A stretch of 64,000 bases of DNA. Origin: Theristus sp. LFF4_11. Taxonomy: Eukaryota; Nematoda; Chromadorea; Monhysterida; Xyalidae. The translations under genes were made by a program, and so were the position numbers. This document shows, piece by piece, positions 11,287-22,041 of the stretch (position 1 is the first letter of the stretch; the number at the start of each line of letters is the position of its first letter). The notes beneath the pieces are model-generated. The model did not search any database. It was given only the letters and a program-made list of their open reading frames with translations, and was not told where the DNA came from. Where the stretch lies: positions 1 through 64,000 of the forward strand of contig JASANC010005579.1 in the NCBI GenBank assembly GCA_030248135.1. Direction: 5' to 3'.

Positions 11287-13515
11287 ATGGTAAGTTGCGA
11301 CTCTTATTACCTGATCTGTTCATTCATTGATTTTCAGATTTGTCTAAATGATTTGATTTTGATTTTGTTTGAACTGCACAGTAGCAACAAACTTGTAATT
11401 TAGGCCATGTCAGTCCTTTTTTAAAGTACTACGGTATGGCCGATTAAACATGGCAGTTTTTTTCAGGGTTCAAGGAGCGCGCGAAATTTGAATGAAAGAA
11501 AAAAAACGTTCAGAAACTACATTGTGTGCCAAATTTGACTCGTTTTTTAAACTAATGGATTATCCGCGCTGTTCTGTGCATTCTTTCTCCCTTGCACACA
11601 TGATTGGGAATTATGTTGGCATTTTTGAAAAAGACAACTCCTAGCCTGCGACTGATTCCGCCTTGATGGACTGCCTCATTTATTCGGCCGTACTGTACTA
11701 GAAAAAACTGACAACGCAAAAAAATGAGTGTTTGTATGTATCTTTGACGAATATTGTTTCATTTTCAGTCCGAATTCCTGACCGAAGAGCAAATCGAGGG
11801 TAAGTGTGTGTGTTCACATACCTATTTCCGCACGTTATAAAATAAAAGCATAAATGAACACACATCTAAAGACCAATAAATAAACTTAGTTCCAACCCAA
11901 CCTTTCATCACCGTTACTTCAGAGATGTTTTTATGTGCAGAAATTCCAGAAATTCACACGGCTTTCTGGTCGTTCGAGCAGAGTGCCAGCGGTCACATTT
12001 CAGTGAAAGAGCTCGGTGATGTGCTCCGGGGCATGGGACAGAATCCGACGAATGCCGAGTTGACCGACATGATTAATTCAGTTGATGCCGATGGTTTGTT
12101 TCCAAATTTTGTGGCTGAAAGTTCTCAGAGTCGGAACTAAATTTGGTTGAGTTTTGGTTAAATCAAAACAAGCTGATTTTGGTTGAAAACGTATTTGTTG
12201 AACGTTTCTCTAATTCGGCAAATTAGTTTTATTACTCTTATTCGAAATTCTATCTGCGTTTCTTGAGAAACATAAAAAAAGAAAAAAAGTGAGTCAGTTG
12301 TTAAAACTTACTGCAGGCAGTGGAACGATTGATTTTCCCGAATTTCTAAACATGATGGGCGAAATCGAAAAAGACACCGAAGACGAGGAAGACATTCGCG
12401 AGACCTTCAGGGTGAATTTTTTTTAAATCAGTTGCAAAATTTCAAGTCATTCGGTAACCTTGTCAACTGGATCATCATGACAACAGAGTGCACATGCTGT
12501 TCAGTTTAATATTTTCATTCAGCTGTTCGACAAGGACGGCAACGGGTGTGTCTCGTCCGGTGATTTGCGTTACGTGATGAAAAACTTGGGCGTTGTTTTA
12601 ACGGACGAAGAAATTGACGAACTGATCAAGGATGCGGACACGAACGACGACGGCAACATCGACTACGCCGGTAAGGATATTTTTAAATTTTTTTTTCTGT
12701 GGGATCGAGATTCTCAAAAATAGACATGTAAATTAAAAAAACGAATAGCTGTTGGTTTGCCTGAGATCAGGTTCAAAAAAAATTGAAAGTGAAAGCGAAC
12801 AATGAACGTTTATTTAATGACAAACGCAACCAAAAAACTTGATTTATGATGCAGACAAATTCAAAAGTGGCAGTTCCATCACAAAACTTTATTTTTCCAA
12901 AAAAACTAAACTAACGAATATGACGGCGACTATCCATCGTTTCGGTCATCAGAGATTTGGTTGTGTGTGCCATGTGACAATTGATTTGCATGGAAATGGA
13001 ACTGAAAAAAATCCAAGTGAAAATATGAAAACGTCGTTTATGTTAGAGAACAACAACGACGACGACGACTCAGACTTGTTTGTCTTTCTTTTTAGCTGAG
13101 AAACTCAGAATAATTGATGGTCGGTCGTCATTTTGGTCATCAGAAAAAAATTGTTTTCAAACAGTCTAGGGATATAACAAAATGCCAAGTCGTCGTTGTC
13201 GTCGTCATCGTCGTCTTCGTCTTCGCTAGCTTAGCTTTCCGAAAAACCAAACCAGCTACTTTTTTTAAATTTAAAAAACAATTCTGCATCTGTTGCAGCA
13301 TGAACAAGTTTTTGGGTTGTTTTTTCATCAAATTCCCACTGTTCGCATTTGTACAAACAATCAGACATCAAAAATTTAGGTAAAATATCTTTTTTGAACC
13401 TGATATCAGGCAAACCAACAGCCAATCCGCCAACTACAAATTATTCAAGACGACTACATTTACAGAATTTGTCATGATGCTCAAAGGGATCAGCATGGAA
13501 TCAAACCTGGATTGA
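11287..13515 (+). CDS. Calmodulin-like EF-hand protein, copy 2 (156 aa)
   Basis: Exons 11287-11289, 11769-11799, 11950-12093, 12317-12411, 12523-12670, 13466-13515. Internal exon lengths (31, 144, 95, 148) and phases equal those of copy 1, so the two are tandem duplicates. Loop 2 ([12 protein letters not shown]) and loop 4 ([12 protein letters not shown]) are intact. Loop 1 ([12 protein letters not shown]) has Glu at position 1, and loop 3 ([12 protein letters not shown]) has Asp at position 12, a change that in EF-hands often lowers Ca2+ or favours Mg2+ binding. The C-terminus is extended to [15 protein letters not shown]. The third exon has two possible acceptors 9 bases apart; the later one gives the family alignment. 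Intron 1 holds a MITE and intron 5 an inverted-repeat element. Confidence 0.9.
11432..11695. mobile_element. TA-MITE, CAG/CGGTATGGCCGA family, copy 1 (264 bp)
   Basis: Ends CGGTATGGCCGATTAAA and the inverse of CAGTACGGCCGAATAAA, flanked by TA at 11430-11431 and 11696-11697. Lies in intron 1 of calmodulin-like copy 2. Same family as 14218-14482 and 48140-48404, and a fragment at 23515-23700. No ORF; Tc1/mariner-type by target site. Confidence 0.9.
12749..13421. mobile_element. Inverted-repeat element in last intron of calmodulin-like copy 2
   Basis: CTGTTGGTTTGCCTGAGATC near 12749 and its near complement ending at 13421 extend for about 32 bases, including GGTTCAAAAAA. No clear target duplication and no second copy in the window, so it may be an old non-autonomous element. 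Confidence 0.6.
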
Positions 13516-13566
13516 ATCATCACGGAGTGTTCGGCAATCCACAATCAAGCAGATTGTTTGTATTTA

Positions 13567-13845
13567 CAGTCTATCTGGATAACATATACAACTCTCTGAT
13601 TGGTCGGCTCCTCATGCTCCGCACCCATGTTTCTTTCTGGGTTTTTCAATTGTTGAGCGGTTTCTTTTTATTTTTTCATGCCAAAAATCTAAATCGATGA
13701 ACAACAGATTTCGTTTGTAGTTGTCAAAACTAAATTTTTTTGGTTCACTGACGTCGTCGATGATTTTTGCTTTCAGGCAAACGTTTGCAAACGCATTCAA
13801 TCGCAGAACCCCAAAGAGTTGATAATATGTTATCCAGATAGACTG
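13567..13845. mobile_element. Short inverted-repeat element (MITE-like, 279 bp)
   Basis: CAGTCTATCTGGATAACATA at the left is matched by its complement at the right, with about 35 bases of imperfect inversion. CAGTC at the tip resembles Tc1/mariner-type ends, but TA is present only on the left side. It lies just 3' of calmodulin-like copy 2; the remaining bases to 14217 show nothing I recognise. Confidence 0.6.
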
Positions 13846-14217
13846 GATTGACTGCACTCTATTGATTGATATTTCGGCGTTGTTTTATTGGTTTTGCTCT
13901 TTTACGGTGTCACTGATTTGACGTCAACATGTTGCGGTGTTTATATTTTTGTGATTTTTATGTGTGTTCCGAATATTTTTTTTCCAGCTGTCACCAATTC
14001 TGATATTTTTATTGTTTTTGAACAGTATGCGGCAGGAACTTGAATGATAAACAGCATTTTTGTTTGTTGAATTTTTAAACATACCATCAGTTTTGGAATT
14101 TGTAAAATTCTGTAAAAAAAATAAAAGAATGAGACCAGACCAAACACCCAACTCAACAGGCCAATATTTAATTAACTTACAACTGCAGCTAATAATAATA
14201 ATAATAAAAATGGTGTA

Positions 14218-14482
14218 CAGCATGGCCGAATAAATAACGCAATCCTTCAAGGCAGGCTCAGCCGCAAACTAGGAGTTGTCTTTTTCAAAAATGCTAACAT
14301 GATTCACAAACATGTGTGCAAGGAAGAAAGCATGAACAGAATAACCCGAAGAATCCAATAGTTTAAAAAAACGCGCCAAATTTGGCACACAATTTGGTTT
14401 CTGATGGTCTTTTTTCCTTCATTCAAATTTCGCGCGCCCCTTGCACCCTGAAAAAAGCTGCCATGTTTACTCGGTCATTCCG
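14218..14482. mobile_element. TA-MITE, CAGCATGGCCGA family, copy 2 (265 bp)
   Basis: Bounded by CAGCATGGCCGAATAAA and the inverse of CGGAATGACCGAGTAAA, flanked by TA at 14216-14217 and 14483-14484. Inserted next to an (AAT)n microsatellite at 14191-14206. Same orientation as the copy at 48.1 kb. Confidence 0.88.
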
Positions 14483-14837
14483 TAATAATAAAAATAATTT
14501 TTTTAAACCCTTTAACCCTCGGTACACCTCCCACCTCAAAAATTGAATCCAAAAACACATATCATCAGGAAAAGGAATCTGACCATTGATCAAACGACGA
14601 CGATTGACGTTGTTTTTGAGCGCCTGCCACAAAAACGCACTATTTGGAGTAGATTTCAGTTCCACCTCCACCCAGCTGCTGTGCTGCCACCTGTGCAGTC
14701 TGCTACGCCCATGAAAGGTGCCAGTCGGACACAGCTCCCTTCCCTAAATCTCACAAAAGACCACTGACAATTTTACAAAACACAAAAAGAAAAAAATCAA
14801 TCTGATGGATCTGGGACAAAAATAAATAATATTTAAA

Positions 14838-15602
14838 GCACGAGCACACCCCCCCCCCCGATTCCGGAAACTTGAAGGTACCAAACAGTAGCGAAAGTGC
14901 GGCGGGGGGGGGGTGGGGGGTGCACCCCCTTCAGCCGAAAATCCTGCCCGTGCACGGGCAGATACCCGTGTACCCCCCCCCCTTTACTTCGACACGGGTA
15001 CTAGATTCCCCCCACCCCGCTCCGCGAGAAAACACGGGATCGCACCGCCCCTCACGGTGGTCAATCTCACCTGTATTTTTCCAAAAAATACCGTAATTTT
15101 TGCATTTTTCTTGTCGTTTGTGTCTGTCCCTGCATAGATTTTGTTGTTTCTGACCAAACAAGCAGCTTCTTTGCACAAAATATTCTGTATTTTACAAGAA
15201 TTTGTGTGTTTTTCCAAGGCAAAAATTTGGTATTACCCGTGCGATCCCGAGCACCCCCCTCACGAAATTTTTCTGCCAGTGCACCCCCCTCATAAAAGTT
15301 TGCTGCCCGTGCACACCCCCCCCCCTCACCGAGAAGGCACCAGACCCCCCCTCTAAAATTAGGCAAACACCCCCCCCCTCACCTGAGGTCCCGCTTTCGC
15401 TACTGGTACCAAACTCCGGTGGGTTTGGGGAATGGACGGCTCACCATCCCGTAGAACCAATATCCTCGCCACGTGAGGTGGGGGCGGGGACAACCCTGTA
15501 AGCCCCGCTTTGTCCTGGGGGCACCAGTGATCTTAGCCCTATTTCGGTTTCGGTGACCTGCGGTCGCTATATCCCCGGAGGGCAACGAATTCGAAAGATT
15601 TG
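14838..15602 (+). repeat. SINE-like repeat, second copy, split by a transposon
   Basis: Bases 14838-14886 and 15405-15602 together correspond to the complement of the intact copy at 7084-7318. The break at GGTACCAAAC is exactly where the 14887-15404 element was inserted. Confidence 0.75.
14887..15404. mobile_element. C/G-run-rich transposon with a 10-bp target duplication (518 bp)
   Basis: Flanked by GGTACCAAAC at 14877-14886 and 15405-15414; the homologous empty site at 7263-7272 has one copy. Terminal inverted repeats AGTAGCGAAAGTGCGG and (as complement) AGTAGCGAAAGCGG. The duplication length suits a Mutator-like mobiliser, which is inference. It contains many runs of C, such as TGCACCCCCCTCA. 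No transposase. Confidence 0.85.
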
Positions 15603-15768
15603 TCGTCTCGAAGAAGCGCGGCGTTGGCCGGTGGGCAACAACAACGTGGGCCGGTGCGTTTTCTATCTGAAGTATTCAACAAAGTATTATGGGGAACACA
15701 GAAAAATCATTTGGAACGAGAACCGCGACCTGGGTTTGGAGGATCCGATCCACATGCTGCAAAAGGTA
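15603..15768 (+). pseudogene. Orphan exon-like segment, unrecognised
   Basis: An open frame reads GRCVFYLKYSTKYYGEHRK then NENRDLGLEDPIHMLQK and ends at a good donor (GTAGGT, 15769). The composition looks protein-like, unlike its surroundings. No neighbouring exons were found, and the SINE-like repeat ends directly upstream. It may be the remnant of a gene disrupted by the LINE and repeats, or one exon of a gene with very long introns. I do not recognise the family. Confidence 0.3.
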
Positions 15769-16129
15769 GGTCCAAATTGATGTCGGAGACTACTTTTTCA
15801 TAAGTTTTTGTGAATTTTAAAAGCTAAAACAGCTTTATTTAGTTTTGAAAGTGCTATATTCAAACTCAGCGCGTCAGCGCGGTTCGAATGCACCTATTTT
15901 TGTTGACCATCGGATTTTCCTCCGGCATTTAAAAAAAAATTAATTAATAATAAAAAAATAATAAAAATTAATTTAAAAAATTGGGTGTGAAGCCTTTTTA
16001 ACAAAGTGAAAGTGCCTTGATTGACAGCTTTGTTGAAGGGGTGAAACATTGGGATCAGGGATCAGCTCCAGCTCCGGTTTAGCTTTGTAGTTTTACGGGC
16101 ATGTTTTATGGGCTGCCCTTCTTTTCTGA

Positions 16130-16410
16130 AATCCGCTTCAGGTAAAACACGCGCGTTGTCGGACATTGCTAAAACGGACTTGATTCAAATCTTACTCCTA
16201 AAGCCTAATCCTAAGCCAAACCTATTCCTAACCTAATCCTAACCTAAGCCAAGCCTTTTCAAGAAGGTAGATGTCAGAACAATTGCGTTTTGAACAAGTT
16301 TTTGTTGGGGCCGGAGCGTGTGCACGCGCGCTATATAGTGGATCATGAGCATGAGCATGCCGATGCCACGTGCGCGTGCGTTTTAAAAAAGAAGCGCCAG
16401 GTGTTTTATG
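16130..16410 (+). repeat. X-family repeat with degenerate CCTAA-type telomere-like run, copy 1
   Basis: Shares with 22980-23270 the block GTTGTCGGACATTGCTAAAA, a run of CCTAAtcCTAAgCC-like units (16198-16250) and a GC-rich block with GTGCACGCGCGCTA and GGATCATGAGCATGAGCATG. A weaker related block follows at 16440-16625. Function unknown. Confidence 0.7.
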
Positions 16411-16639
16411 ATATTACGCTCCAGTTAACTCACGCTCCACAATTGGATGTTCTCGGACATTTCTAAAACGGTCTAAACCTAAAAACCAAACCTAAGCCTC
16501 TTAAGCAAAACCTGTTCCTAACCTAATCGTAACCTAAGCCAAGCCATTTTAAGAAAGGAAGAATAAAAATAACTGTGGATCACGCGCAATGAGCAATGCG
16601 GATGCGGGGCCGGCCGGTGCCCTGGCGCTTCTTCTTTTG

Positions 16640-16972
16640 AAACGCACTTTCTTAGTTTTTTTTAATCAACAGTTTCAGTTTCAGTCTGACTGTCAGAGTC
16701 GGTTTGTTTTGTTTTGTAGTGTCGTGTCTCGACTGTGTTGTAGTGTTCGAGTGTTTGTTTCGGTTGACTTTTTCTCAGTTGTGTTGACATTTCACTTAAA
16801 AACCGGACATTTTCATGTCATTTCCTTTTTTGATTCCACTTACTTTGAGGCATTCTGTTGTTTTGAGGCGTTTTGTTAGGCTCGAGTGAATCACATAGTT
16901 GCTTTCTTTTGATTTGCTTTCAAAGATAATTGTGAATCGGAAAGAGAAATAAAGAACAAAAAAAGAACAAGA
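16640..16972 (+). repeat. 3'-end fragment of the CR1-like LINE, 5'-truncated
   Basis: Matches the 3' untranslated end at 22515-22832 (for example the block GGACATTTTCATGTCATTTC) and ends in AATAAAGAACAAAAAAAGAAC. No coding sequence is retained. Confidence 0.75.
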
Positions 16973-16974
16973 GC

Positions 16975-17200
16975 ACGGGCATCGGCATCGGCATGCTCAT
17001 GCTCATGATCCACTAGCGCACGTGCACACGCACCGGCCCCAACAAGAACTTGTTCAAAACGCAATTGTTCTGACATTTTACTTCCTGAAAAGGCTTGGCT
17101 TAGGTTAGGATTAGGTTAGGATCAAGTCAGGCTTAGGATTAGGCTTTAGGATTGAGATTTGAATCAGGTCCTTACCCAGGTTTGAATCAGGTTTTTACCC
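16975..17200 (-). repeat. X-family repeat, inverted copy, upstream of the LINE ORFs
   Basis: Complement of the GC-rich and CCTAA-type blocks of the X family; here it reads as TTAGG-type units (17097-17147). Directly precedes LINE ORF1 and may be part of its 5' untranslated region, or a repeat the LINE inserted into. Confidence 0.65.
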
Positions 17201-17219
17201 AGACACTTGAGGCCCGACT

Positions 17220-18239
17220 TTGCGGTGCCACAAACGAAAACGAGCGCCTGCAGTGGCATTCAGTCCAGATAATTCGAAAACGACAAAACAATCGAAAATA
17301 ATGCCGAATAAAAATCCTGAAAACAAAAACCCGGATTCTGAATCTGCAAATGTGAATCAAACTTTATTGCGACTGGTTGATCTCGTGACAAAACTACTTG
17401 AAGAAATGAAGCAGCAGCGTGAAGAAAATGCGACTTTGCTTCGGGAACTGAAAGAGTGGCAACAGAACTCGGGCAAAACTCCGGATGAATCGACAATCGA
17501 CCCTTCGTACGGCCGGCCACCGGCGCATTTGGCTGCGCTGCCCCCTGACACTCAAGAATTCTTCAACATCGACCAAGCGGCTCGCCGTGACTTCGCGACA
17601 CAGGATGAAGTGACGCAGCGGCAGAAAAAGAAAAACAATTGCGTCATTGAGAACCTGCAAGAAGAGCAGCCGCCGTTCACAGCAACTGAGGCAAGTCGCG
17701 GTGACCCGGAACTCAATCCGGAACTGGCGGCGGTCAGAGCTTTGGTGGCGCAGCTGTGCGGAGCGCCGACGTCGGTGCGCGAATGTTTTCGGATGGGCTC
17801 CGTTGCCACATTTGCTGACGCGACGCGTTCTGGTGGTCGCCGCACTCGACCTCGTCCGCTCAAGGTGTTGATTGACGATGAGGGGCGCACAAAGGAGCTG
17901 TTGATGGGCAAGGACGCAGCAGCGGCGCTGAACGCAGGACGATCACAGCAGACAGCTAAGTGCTTTGTTCGAGCGGATCTGACCCATGTTCAGCGGGTGA
18001 TTGACTTTCGTGCTAGGGACGTGCTCCATCATGTTCGTGAGCGATTCAGGGGGAGGGGTAAGACGTTTGTGCTGAGGGGATCCGGGACTGATGCGCACGC
18101 CATCTACGAGAGGGTGCCCAACAGTTCTGGATCCGGTTGGCGCATGCAGTTCTATTCTTTCCCCTTCGACATCGGTCTCACTGACAGGATGGATCGCGAG
18201 CTGTCACAATCTTGTCCAGTCCCCGATGGGCAGGGTTAG
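17220..18239 (+). CDS. LINE ORF1 protein (CR1-like), up to 339 aa
   Basis: First of two ORFs of a non-LTR retrotransposon. After a basic N-terminus there is a Leu/Glu-rich segment (about residues 45-80: LLRLVDLVTKLLEEMKQQRE, then ENATLLRELKEW) of coiled-coil type, as expected for ORF1 RNA-binding proteins that trimerise. The C-terminal half is basic. A later start at the Met in MPNKNPENK (17301) is equally possible. It ends 21 bases before the ORF2 start. No zinc knuckle is seen. Confidence 0.75.
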   Translation: MRCHKRKRAPAVAFSPDNSKTTKQSKIMPNKNPENKNPDSESANVNQTLLRLVDLVTKLLEEMKQQREENATLLRELKEWQQNSGKTPDESTIDPSYGRPPAHLAALPPDTQEFFNIDQAARRDFATQDEVTQRQKKKNNCVIENLQEEQPPFTATEASRGDPELNPELAAVRALVAQLCGAPTSVRECFRMGSVATFADATRSGGRRTRPRPLKVLIDDEGRTKELLMGKDAAAALNAGRSQQTAKCFVRADLTHVQRVIDFRARDVLHHVRERFRGRGKTFVLRGSGTDAHAIYERVPNSSGSGWRMQFYSFPFDIGLTDRMDRELSQSCPVPDGQG

Positions 18240-18260
18240 GTCCGCGGCTCTCTTGTTGGC

Positions 18261-21217
18261 GTGAATGGAAACAGACCGTTACTGGGAAGTGAAAATAAAA
18301 AATTGTCTTTCTATTTCTGTAACGCAAGGTCGCTACTCTCTTCGGGTAGACGGGAGGCTTTGGAGTGGTTGACTGATGTGGATAGCAAATCTACAATATA
18401 CATCTTTGTGGAAACGTGGCTTGACTCAACGGTTTCTGACGCAATTTTAAGTAAAAATGGAGATTTCCAAGTGTTTCGATTAGATCGGATGACGGGAACT
18501 CGAGGTGGTGGGATCTTATGTTTAGTGCCAATTGGGATTAATGCGACTTTGGATATAGCTAAAACTCACACGTGTGCAGATTTTGAATTTCTCAGTCTCA
18601 AATTTTTTATCAATAAGAAGTGCTTTGGCTTGGGAATAATGTATCGTCCACCACGATTGATTACTTTGGGGGGAAATTCCTGGAACCTGTTCTTGGAGAC
18701 ACTCCGAATTCAATCTGAAGTTGGTTTAGGAGCGTTTATTTTCGGGGATTTTAACTTTCCCGATGTGTTTTGGGATACCAACTTGAGAACCAACATTTCC
18801 AAGGTTAGTCGAGAATTTGTGAACTTTATGGCAGACTTAGGGTTAGAGCAAGTAGTAGATAAACCGACGAGAGGACGAAACTTTTTGGATCTCGTTTTTT
18901 TGTCGTCGAAATGTTTTGTGGACCATTTGGAGTTGGCAAGCCCCTTTGGACCGGATGATTCGTTCAGCGACCATCAATCTATTAGACTCATTTCTGCACT
19001 CACTATTTGTCCGAGTAAGAAGTCCCATATGACACGATTTCGGGACTTCAAAAAAACCAACTGGGATGATTTGCGTCATTTCCTGACGTCGCAAATTTCA
19101 CCAGATCAGCAAAATGAGCAAGGCGAAAATGTACTGGGTAGTTGGTCCCTGTTTTTCAGGAATTGTCCGGATGCAACTTCCATGTGCTGGAAGTTCGAAG
19201 AAACTTGTCGTTTCCTCATACGCTCTTTTGTTCCAATCGCTAGAATATCCAATCGATCAGGCAGACAGCAAACCTGGAGCCCAGCTCTTCAACGGCTCCT
19301 GAATACTCAGATGAGATTAAAAAAACGATTTAAAAACCCTTCCAAAAGAAACATAAACCAGTTCTTGTCACTCAGAGCTGTAAATAAGTTGATTAACAAA
19401 CGAAGACGCCGCGAAGCATATCTGGCCGAAAAATCTGCACTATCGAGCCCCGATCCAAAAAAATTTGGACTTACGTAAAGAGTAAGTTCTCTGACAATAA
19501 CACTCTTCCAGTGTTAATGGACAAGAACGGAACGCATTTGTTTACAGATAAGGAGAAGGCTGATGGGTTCAGTGAGTTTTTTAGCTCGATTTTTGAAGAG
19601 AGCGAGACTCACGATATCACCCGATTGGATAGTATTGCCACGCGTAGCACACTCCGTCATTTTACCGAAAGGGAGGTCTTCAACTCACTTAGACGACTAA
19701 AGAATAAATCATCAGTTGGCCCAGACGCAATCCCAGGTATCTTCTTGAAAAAATTGGCTGTTTTTTTGGCCGAGCCTTTAGCTTCGATATTCAATGCGTC
19801 GCTCTTCTTGTCGGATGTTCCGCCAAATTGGAGATCCGCGATCGTTCAACCAATTCCCAAAAAGGGACGTAGTCCAAACCTTGTGGATTACCGCCCTGTG
19901 TCATTGACATCCAATTTGTGCAAAGTCTTCGAGGGCCTATTGAAGGATAGAATTTTAAAATTTTGTGTTGAAAATTCGGTACTGTCGCCATTTCAGTTCG
20001 GCTTTCTCCCTGGGCGTAGCGTTGAAATACAGCTATTATGCTGCTTGAATGATTGGACACGTAGTTGGGATTGTAATTATCCAGTTGATGTCATTTATCT
20101 AGATATTTCTAAAGCTTTCGACACAGTGAATCACAAAATTCTTCTAGAGAAACTGGGCACCTTTGGATTTGATGAAGTTTTGATTCAATGGGTTGGCGCT
20201 TACCTCCGCGAGCGTTCACAAACAGTTAAGGTAGGTAGAATGCGGTCAAAATCGTGTAGGGTGACTTCAGGAGTTCCTCAGGGTTCAGTCTTGGGACCTA
20301 TCCTTTTTGCGCTATTCATAAATGACCTCCCATCAGTGATAAAACACAGCAAGATGTTTATCTACGCTGACGACGTTAAGTTATATAAAGAAGTGTCATC
20401 TGACTACGACCGCTCCCTACTTCAGGAGGACATAGATGCTATAAATGATTGGATGCAAAGAAACAAGCTCAAACTCTCTGTAAACAAAACTGTTTGCTTG
20501 CATATTCAATCGCGTCTCAACCCTGGTTTCAAATACTACATAGATGGGAACGAAATTGAGCATCAATCAACGGTCAGAGACTTGGGAGTCATCATGGACA
20601 GTAATTTAACTTTTAAAGAACACATTACAAGGGTTGTAGCTAAATCAAGAAGTGGTTGTGGGTTGATGTCTAGATGTCTCAGAGTAAAAACCCAAAATCT
20701 TCAGCTGAAACTGTTTAAAACGGTGATTGTTCCAAGATTAACTTTTTGCCCCAGCGTCTGGTCGCCGTCGTTGATAGGGGACTGCAGAAGAGTAGAATCC
20801 GTTCAACGAAGTTTCACCAAATACGTTCAAGGAGTTGATTTAGGTGATAGTTACCAGAAAAGAATGGACGACCTCGAGCTTCTGCCGCTTTTCGTCCAGC
20901 GCATAATTTCAGATTTAATTTTAGTTTACAAGATTCTCACACATAAATGCCATATCCCCGAGTCTGTGGAGTTTTTTCAGGTTCACGAAGGAGAAATTGG
21001 CACCAGGGGTCACTCTCTTAGGTTGAAGGTTCCGATGGTAAATACGTCCATCCGCAAAAATTTCTGGGGAACGAGAACTGTTGTTCTCTGGAATTCATTG
21101 AGTCAAGCTACGGTTGCCTCCACTTCAGTCACTACTTTCAGGAAATCTCTGTTGCTGAGAGACCGGGACCTTGTGCTGAAATTCGCTGAAACAAAATACT
21201 CGACAATTTTGATATAA
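18261..21217 (+). pseudogene. LINE ORF2: AP-endonuclease and reverse transcriptase (CR1-like), one frameshift
   Basis: The first part (18261-19478) is an APE-type endonuclease: NARSLLSS, ETWLDST, YRPP, GDFNFPDVFW and SDHQSIR. The second (19511-21217) is the reverse transcriptase: YLDISKAFDTVNHKILL, GVPQGSVLGPILFALFIND and the catalytic YADD. The tail after RT (SDLILVYKIL, TRGHSLRL) is of the CR1/Jockey-group type. The parts are in different frames, and the break is at a run of seven A at 19457-19463. Apart from that the element looks young, so it may be a recent insertion or the slip could be a sequencing error. It acts by target-primed reverse transcription. Confidence 0.9.
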
Positions 21218-22041
21218 ATCTACAGGAGAGTCCGCTTCCTACCCGAAAAACTTCCGCTTTAAAGGGATGCGTCTTTCATTCGCGCCAATCTCAGTCTCAA
21301 ATCAATTCATTTTAATTTTTTGTATTGGAGTTCCGCCGGCTTGACCCTGTCTGTCCAAAAGCTTCTCGCTTCTCACGAACTTTCAATGTAAATTACAAAT
21401 TCTCCTGCCAACCTTTCTCATCAACATCTTCAATCACAAAATTGGGTCTATAGTATCTAATTTTCCATCTCGATAGTTCCAGACAACTTGCCCCAAACGG
21501 TCGAGATTGTGACAGCCGCTTACTTGATTTTGCTTCATTTGTGTGCTCGTGCCCGTCAGTGATTCGCTTTGTGTACGTGTGCTGCGACAGCTATGAACTT
21601 CATGCGATGTGGTTTTTCGTAAACCAGCGATTCGACGAACTCGTAATTTACCAACCAGATTTATTTGTCTTAGTTTTTTTTTTCAATCAGCAGTTTCAGT
21701 TTCAGTCTGACTGTCGGAGTCGGATTGTTTTGTTTTGTGTTGTGTTTTGTTTTGTTTGTTTTGTTTTGTTTTGTAGTGTCGTGTTTTGACTGTGTTGTAG
21801 TCTTTGAGTGTTTGTTTCGGTTGACTTTTTTCCTCAGTTGTGTTGACAGTTCACTTAAAAAACGGACATTTTCATGTCATTTCCTTTCTGATTCCACTTA
21901 CTTTGAGGCATTCTGTTGTTTTAACTTTGAGGCGTTTTGTTAGGCTATTGGATCATACAATTGCTTTGTTTTGATTTGCTTTCAAAGAAAACTGGAAATC
22001 TGAGAGCGAAATAAAATCAATCAATCAATCAATCAATCAAT
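21218..22041 (+). repeat. 3' untranslated region of the LINE, ending in (ATCA)n
   Basis: Contains a second weakly conserved segment shared with 22042-22832 throughout. It finishes with GAAATAAAATCA and about seven tandem ATCA units (22014-22041), a short-repeat tail of the kind CR1-group LINEs use instead of poly(A). Confidence 0.8.
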
